Source: Bog-532 sp963805255
GTDB taxonomy: Bacteria; Actinomycetota; Actinomycetes; Streptosporangiales; Streptosporangiaceae
Length of the DNA: 64,000 nt
Assembly: GCA_963805255.1 (NCBI GenBank)
Contig: CAWDTK010000020.1
Span: forward strand, 124,001 to 188,000
Reading direction: 5' to 3'
The notes beneath the pieces were generated by a model. The model did no database searches and had not been told where the DNA came from. It saw nothing but the letters and a program-made list of their open reading frames with translations. The translations under genes were made by a program, and so were the position numbers. Positions 59,214 through 64,000 of the stretch are shown in pieces; positions within the stretch are counted from its first letter, which is position 1, and each line of letters opens with the position of its first letter.

Positions 59214-62200
59214 TCAGGCAACGAGCTCGGCATCCCCGGCGAACGCGGCCCACAGGGCCGCGTAGCTGCCGCCCCGCCCCAGCAGCTCGGCGTGGGTGCC
59301 GGCCTCGGCGATCTTGCCCGACTCCATCACCACGATGCGGTCGGCGCGGGCGGCGGTGGTCAGCCGGTGCGCGACTACCAAGGTGGTGCGCTTGGCCGTC
59401 AGCCGCTCGGTCGCAGTGCTGACCGCCGCCTCCGACGCCAGGTCGAGCGCCGCGGTGGCCTCGTCGAGCAGCAGGATGGCCGGATCGACCAGGTAGGCGC
59501 GGGCCAGCGCGATCAGCTGGCGCTGGCCCGCGGCCAGGTTGCGTCCCCGCTCGGCCACCTCATGCCGGAAGCCGCCGGACAGCCTCGCGATCATCTCGAT
59601 CGCCCCCACCTCCCGTGCCGCCGCCTCGACCTCCGCGTCCGTCGCGTCTGGGCGGCCGTAGGCGATCGCGTCCCGGACCGTGCCGGGAAACAGGTAGGGC
59701 TCCTGCGGCACCACGCCCAGCTGCTGCCGGTACCCGGACAGGTCGAGTTCCCGGATGTCGGTGCCGTCGATGAGCAGGCGGCCCGACGTGACGTCGTAGT
59801 ACCGTGCGATCAGCTTGACCATGGTGGACTTGCCCGCGCCGGTCTGGCCGGCCAGGGCCACGGTCTCGCCGGGCCGGACGGCCAGGTTCACACCCGACAG
59901 CGCGTCCTGCGGCTGCCCGGAGTACCTGAACCGCACGTCACGGAACTCGATCTGGCCCCGGGGACGGCCAGCGGGCCGCGGGTGCGCGGCCTCCGGCGTG
60001 CTGGTCGCCCGCCGCAGCAGGTCCTTGATCCGCCGCAAGCCGACGGCGGCCTGGTTGTAGCCGTCGAAGACCTGGGACAGCTGCTGCACGGGAGAGAAGA
60101 GCAGGTCGATGTAGAGCAGGTAGGCGATCAGCCCGCCAGCTGTCAGCGCCTTGCTGTGCACCTCGCCGGCGGCCACAAACAGGATGAGTGCCCCGGCGAC
60201 GGTAGACAGCAGCTGCACGAACGGGAAGTACAGCGCGATGAGGCGCTGCGCCCGCAGCCGGGACCGGCGGTACCTGTCGCTCAGCTCAGCGAAATGCTCC
60301 AGGTTGCGGCCCTCGCGCCGGTACGCCTGCGCGGTGCGCAGCCCGGCAACGTTCTCCTGCAGGTCAGCGTTGACGATGCTGACCTTCTCGCGGGCATCGG
60401 TGTAGGCCTCCCGGGACTTCACCCGGAACACCAGCGTGGCCGCCACCAGCACCGGGACGATCGTCAGCAGGATGAGGCCCAGCCGCAGGTTGATGTACAG
60501 CAGCGCGACCAGCACGCCGGCGAACGTCAGGACCGCGTTGACCATGGTGATCAGCCCGGTCTGCAGGAACGTGTCCATGGCGTCCACGTCCGTCGTCATC
60601 CGGGTCATGATCCGGCCGGACATCTCGCGCTCGTAAAAATCGAGGCCGAGCCGCTGCAGATGGGAGAAGATCTTCACGCGCAGGGTGTAGAGCATCCGCT
60701 CGCCGTTGCGGCCCACCACGATCGTCTGGATCACGTTGATAACCCAGTCGGCGCAGACGATCGCGAGCCCGATCAGCGAGACCACGATGATGGGATGAAA
60801 TTCCCTGGCCAGGACGCCGTTGTCGACGCCGCCGCGCACCAGCGCGGGCATCGCGACGCTGGCGATGGCGTCGAGGCCGTCGAGGACCAGGCCGATGAAG
60901 AGCGCCAGGGCGATCGGCCGCAGCAGCCTGCGCAGCGTGAAGTGCGGGTCGGCAGCGCGGGCCGCCGCGCGGCTGACCCCGGGCAGCTCACTGGCCGGCG
61001 GCAGCGCGGCCACCTTGGCGAGCAGCTCGGGAGTCGGCGGTATCCCCGCCAGCATGCCCCCGCCAGCGCCACTGCGCCCCCGGCCGCCGCGGGCAGCGGC
61101 GCCCATGCCGCGGCCGATCGCAGCGCCTGCGACCCGGGCCAGCTGGCTGCCGTTCACGCCCGCCCCGGCGGTGGACCCGCCCGTATATCCGGCCGGGTCC
61201 CCGGCCGCCTGCCCGGGCGTCTGCCACAGGGCGGGGGTCACGGTGCCGGCGGCAGGGTCGCGTCCGGTGGCGGGATCGCCCCGGGCGGCGTTCTCGTGGC
61301 AGGCGAGCTCACCGGCATCCACGCCCTCGGCGTCCGCGCCGGGTCCGGCCAGCAGCAGCCGGTACAGGGCACAGCGCGCGGTCAGCTGCTCGTGCGTGCC
61401 CTCGTCGACCAGCCGTCCCTCATCCAGGACGGCGATCCGGTCGGCCAGCTGGAGCGTCGAGCGGCGGTGCGCGATCAGCAGGGTGGTGCGCCCGGCCATC
61501 ACCTTGTGCAGGGTGGCGTGGATCTGCGCCTCGATCCCCGCATCGATCGCCGAGGTGGCGTCGTCCAGGACCAGGATCGCCGGGTTGGTGATCAGCGCCC
61601 GGGCCAGCGACACGCGCTGCCGCTGGCCGCCGGACAGGGTGAGGCCCTGCTCGCCGATGACGGTGCCGTAGCCGTCCGGCAGGCTGGTGATGAACTCGTC
61701 GGCCTCAGCTGCCCTGGCGGCAGCGACGATCTGCTCATGCGTCGCATCGGGCCGCCCGTAGGAGATGTTGGCGCGGATGGTGTCGGAGAACAAAAAGCTG
61801 TCCTCCATCACCAGGCCGATCGAGGCGCGCAGCGACCCCAGGGTCAGGTCGCGGACGTCCTGGCCAGCGACCCGGATCGCGCCGCCACTGATGTCATAGA
61901 AGCGGGGCAGCAGCAGGGAGATCGTCGACTTGCCCGATCCTGAGGTGCCGACCACCGCGAGCGTCTCGCCCGGCGGCACGTGCAGCGACAGGCCCCGCAG
62001 CACCGGCTCGGACGGCAGGTAGCCGAAGGCCACGTCGTCCAGCTCCACGTCGGGCGTCCCCGCCGGCAGGACCACCGCGCCGGGCTTTTCGGTGACGACC
62101 GGCTTGGAGTCGATCACCTCGTAGACCCGGATCACGCTGGCCCGCGCCTCCTGGCCGATCGTGATCAGGGTAGTCAGCGCGCGCACGGGCGCGACCATCT

Positions 62201-63098
62201 GCCCGATGTAGAGCGAGAAGGCCAGGAAGACCCCGATCTTGATCGAGCCGTGCAAGGTCAGCCAGCCGCCCAGCGCGAGGACCCCGACCTGGCCGAACAT
62301 GGGGACCGCCCCCAGCGCGGGGTTGTAGCGGGCCGTCAGCCGGACGACGCGCAGCCGAGCGGAGTACAGCCGCGTGCTGACCCCCTCCAGCCGCTCGATC
62401 TCCTGCTCCTCCTGCCCGAAGCCCTTGACAACGCGCACGCCTGTCACCGCGCCGTCCACGACGCCCGCGACTTGCGCCTCCTTCTGCTGCGCGTCCCAGC
62501 TGGCGGGGAAGAGCTTGCGCCGCGAGGCGATCGCGATCAGCCAGAGCGCGGGCGCGATCGCCAGGGCGACAAGGGTGAGCATTGGCGACAGGTAGGCCAT
62601 GATGCTGATCGACAGCACGAACAGCAGGGCGTTGCCGAGCAGCATCGGCATCTGACTGAGCAGGCTCTGGACCATGTTGAGATCAGAAATGGAGCGGCTG
62701 ACGATCTGGCCGGTGTGCAGCTGGTCCTGGCGTGCCCCGTCCAGCCGCTCCAGCGATGCGAAGAGCTCGGTCCGCATGTCGTGCTGGACATCGAGCGACA
62801 GCTGCCCGCCCCGGTACCGCCGGGTGTAGACGCCGGCGAAGCTGAGCAGCCCGGCCACGATGAGCACCGAGGCGCCCAGCCAGATCGGCTCGTGATGGTC
62901 AAGGATCGCGCTGTCGACGATCCACGCCATGATCAGCGGGATGCCCGCCTGGACTAGGGTGGCCAGCAGCGAGCCGCCCAGCGCCATGATTTCGAGACCG
63001 CGGTGCCGCCAGCAGTAAGCCGCCAGCCGCCGCAGCCAGGCATCCTGCGCCCTGGGACGGCCGCCGGTCCCCGCTGTCGCCGGAGATGCCAATGTCAC
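59214..63098 (-). CDS. Fused heterodimer-type ABC exporter (TMD-NBD-TMD-NBD)
   Basis: The protein has 1294 residues from GTG 63098. Half one: six helices, Walker A GTSGSGKST, signature LSGGQRQR, Walker B ILVLDDATSAID with Asp in place of catalytic Glu, H-loop AHRRS. A 150-residue Ala/Gly-rich linker follows. Half two: six helices, Walker A GQTGAGKST, signature LAAGQRQL (degenerate), Walker B ILLLDEATAALD, H-loop AHRLT. One ATP site is therefore degenerate and the other canonical, as in TM287/288-type pairs, which are usually two polypeptides. It probably exports lipophilic drugs or metabolites. It overlaps MarR by four bases, so MarR likely controls it. Confidence 0.93.
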   Translation of the reverse strand: MTLASPATAGTGGRPRAQDAWLRRLAAYCWRHRGLEIMALGGSLLATLVQAGIPLIMAWIVDSAILDHHEPIWLGASVLIVAGLLSFAGVYTRRYRGGQLSLDVQHDMRTELFASLERLDGARQDQLHTGQIVSRSISDLNMVQSLLSQMPMLLGNALLFVLSISIMAYLSPMLTLVALAIAPALWLIAIASRRKLFPASWDAQQKEAQVAGVVDGAVTGVRVVKGFGQEEQEIERLEGVSTRLYSARLRVVRLTARYNPALGAVPMFGQVGVLALGGWLTLHGSIKIGVFLAFSLYIGQMVAPVRALTTLITIGQEARASVIRVYEVIDSKPVVTEKPGAVVLPAGTPDVELDDVAFGYLPSEPVLRGLSLHVPPGETLAVVGTSGSGKSTISLLLPRFYDISGGAIRVAGQDVRDLTLGSLRASIGLVMEDSFLFSDTIRANISYGRPDATHEQIVAAARAAEADEFITSLPDGYGTVIGEQGLTLSGGQRQRVSLARALITNPAILVLDDATSAIDAGIEAQIHATLHKVMAGRTTLLIAHRRSTLQLADRIAVLDEGRLVDEGTHEQLTARCALYRLLLAGPGADAEGVDAGELACHENAARGDPATGRDPAAGTVTPALWQTPGQAAGDPAGYTGGSTAGAGVNGSQLARVAGAAIGRGMGAAARGGRGRSGAGGGMLAGIPPTPELLAKVAALPPASELPGVSRAAARAADPHFTLRRLLRPIALALFIGLVLDGLDAIASVAMPALVRGGVDNGVLAREFHPIIVVSLIGLAIVCADWVINVIQTIVVGRNGERMLYTLRVKIFSHLQRLGLDFYEREMSGRIMTRMTTDVDAMDTFLQTGLITMVNAVLTFAGVLVALLYINLRLGLILLTIVPVLVAATLVFRVKSREAYTDAREKVSIVNADLQENVAGLRTAQAYRREGRNLEHFAELSDRYRRSRLRAQRLIALYFPFVQLLSTVAGALILFVAAGEVHSKALTAGGLIAYLLYIDLLFSPVQQLSQVFDGYNQAAVGLRRIKDLLRRATSTPEAAHPRPAGRPRGQIEFRDVRFRYSGQPQDALSGVNLAVRPGETVALAGQTGAGKSTMVKLIARYYDVTSGRLLIDGTDIRELDLSGYRQQLGVVPQEPYLFPGTVRDAIAYGRPDATDAEVEAAAREVGAIEMIARLSGGFRHEVAERGRNLAAGQRQLIALARAYLVDPAILLLDEATAALDLASEAAVSTATERLTAKRTTLVVAHRLTTAARADRIVVMESGKIAEAGTHAELLGRGGSYAALWAAFAGDAELVA

Positions 63099-63592
63099 GG
63101 GAGGCCCCGCTGCCGTCCTGTGTCCACGTGCCCTCGTGCCACCCCTATCCGGTCACGGCACCGCTCATCCATCGCCGCGTCGAGGCCGCGGATGGCCTCG
63201 AGCACCCCGGCCATGTCGCCGGTCGCGCCGAGCAGCGGGCCGAGCCAGTCGGCATAGGCCGCGTCCGCACGCTTCAGGGCGGCGCGGCCAGCTGCCGTCA
63301 GGCACAGCCGCACGACCCGCCGGTCGCCGGCCTCGGCCTCGCGCTGGGCATAGCCCGCAGCCACCAGGCCATCGGCGGTGGCGGTCAGCGTGGGCTTGGC
63401 GACGGTCAGCCGCTCGGCCAGCCGGGCCGAACGCTCGCCGTCGGCGCCCGCCAGCTTCAAGATGCGGTACTGCTGGGGAGTCAGGCCCGTATCGACCCGC
63501 TCCAGCGCCCGGAACAGGCGCATCACGGTAAGCGCGGCCGCCTGCGCGCTCTGCACGTCCAGGGTCTCAGCGCCCGGGCCCGGTTCGGTCAC
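63095..63592 (-). CDS. MarR-family transcriptional regulator
   Basis: The protein has 165 residues. LTPQQYRILKLAGADGERSA, RLAERLTVAKPTLTATADGL, GYAQREAEAGDRRVVRLCLT and AAGRAALKRADAAY are the winged HTH and wing (DRRxxxLxLT). It is the first gene of the operon with the ABC exporter (GTGA overlap). It is expected to repress the pair until a ligand binds. Confidence 0.92.
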   Translation of the reverse strand: MTEPGPGAETLDVQSAQAAALTVMRLFRALERVDTGLTPQQYRILKLAGADGERSARLAERLTVAKPTLTATADGLVAAGYAQREAEAGDRRVVRLCLTAAGRAALKRADAAYADWLGPLLGATGDMAGVLEAIRGLDAAMDERCRDRIGVARGHVDTGRQRGLP

Positions 63593-63599
63593 GTCTGCA

Positions 63600-63650
63600 C
63601 CCCCGATAGTACGGAGCTCTTACAGTTCGCTAGCCTAACAAACCGGCCAG
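63600..63650 (-). promoter_or_regulatory. marR-ABC promoter region
   Basis: On the minus strand TTGTTA and the imperfect dyad GTTAGGCTAGCGAAC lie 30-45 bp before the marR start, followed by TACTAT as a possible -10. The core TTAGGCTAGC resembles half of the iron box at 50670, but the overall match is only about 12 of 19, too weak to claim iron control. Confidence 0.35.
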
Positions 63651-64000
63651 CATGCATGTTCCCAGGTGCCATAACAGGCGCTTTCACCGGGGCTTCATGT
63701 TCACCAGGGCTTCAAGTAGCTGGCGGCCACCCGGTCATCCGGCACCGGGCCAGGCCCGATGGCCACCGTTACCGCAGTACTGCGGCCGCAGCCGCCGCGG
63801 CGGGGCCTTCCAGCGCTGCCATCTGGGCCGCCGTCGTGGTGTGGTGGCGCCCGGTAGGCGCCGATGACCGCGGCAGGTTTTTCCGCCCCGACCGGCACCA
63901 TTGGTCAGGCTTTCTGGCGATTGCAGAGGTCGCGCTCAGGCCGGGCACAGGACCGTGCGGTGTGCTGCGAACTGACCGAGTGAACGGCCGAAACCGGAGG
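63651..64000. other. Terminal region with no supported gene
   Basis: A 66-codon minus-strand frame at 63701-63901 is Pro/Gly-rich with no motif. The direct repeat GGGCTTCA appears twice near 63690-63715. I see nothing else. Confidence 0.4.

Noticed and set aside
57709..59265. 518-codon plus-strand frame opposite the MFS exporter
   Set aside because: Antisense shadow; no hydrophobic or motif content.
59163..61943. 926-codon plus-strand frame opposite the ABC exporter
   Set aside because: High-GC shadow with Gly/Arg/Gln-rich composition and no motif; the minus-strand gene has all ABC motifs.
63600..63650. Second iron box in front of marR
   Set aside because: Only about 12 of 19 positions match and the dyad is imperfect; listed only as a promoter region.
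1..64000. tRNA or rRNA genes
   Set aside because: No cloverleaf with a convincing T-loop and acceptor stem, and no rRNA-like sequence, was noticed by eye on either strand.

Overview
The window is a GC-rich stretch of an actinobacterial chromosome. The evidence is a WhiB-type regulator, a BldG-like anti-sigma antagonist, a DUF5134 membrane protein, a DUF222-HNH remnant, an IdeR/DmdR-type iron box and a Nur-type nickel box. Codon use, frequent GTG starts and the many IS families suggest a large-genome actinomycete (Streptosporangiales-like), but genus cannot be read from the sequence.

Layout. 0-4.3 kb: a metal-related block. A polytopic membrane protein carries a 40-copy VPAET minisatellite that contains two one-base insertions. 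It overlaps a His/Met-rich DUF5134 gene and is followed by a NiCoT nickel/cobalt transporter behind a near-perfect Nur box. 4.5-15.4 kb: a graveyard of mobile DNA (IS4, IS110 with a putative bridge-RNA leader, IS5-type, IS701, IS1182 and IS1634 fragments, serine and tyrosine recombinase remnants). 15.5-16.8 kb: an intact gene fusing an RsbRD-like domain to a methylmalonyl-CoA decarboxylase-like domain. 17-24 kb: Tn3 debris, including a 1.9 kb internally deleted element with 49-bp inverted repeats, an EVE-domain protein, and a secreted lysozyme-like gene split by ISAzo13. 24.4-26.2 kb: rpoA and a 5'-truncated rpsD, outside their usual ribosomal operon. 26.2-36 kb: fragments of an MFS pump, hsdM, a desaturase, a toxin-antitoxin pair, a GCS2 ligase, WhiB, another Tn3 transposase remnant, plasmid parA/parB-like genes and a frameshifted Tat-exported beta-carbonic anhydrase. 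36-50.5 kb: a CHRD secreted protein, BldG, a rhodanese-CBS gene with an in-frame TGA, TPR/WD40 remnants, small GntR and PadR units, and a phage-like gene split by IS982. 50.6-63.6 kb: a coherent, mostly intact iron and export region.

The most coherent system is at 50.67-57.6 kb. An iron box is followed by a tightly overlapping operon: ATP-grasp ligase, two IucA/IucC-type (NIS) synthetases, a PLP decarboxylase and a sucrase/ferredoxin-like Fe-S protein. An MFS exporter lies convergent to it. The gene content and order ATP-grasp/NIS/NIS/decarboxylase match the pvsA-B-D-E logic of vibrioferrin biosynthesis, so a carboxylate siderophore of vibrioferrin type, or a new relative, is the best prediction. 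A MarR regulator and a fused heterodimer-type ABC exporter complete the right end.

Many otherwise well-conserved genes differ from an intact reading frame by one base. Either gene decay is extensive or the assembly carries indel errors. This affects several calls and is noted case by case.
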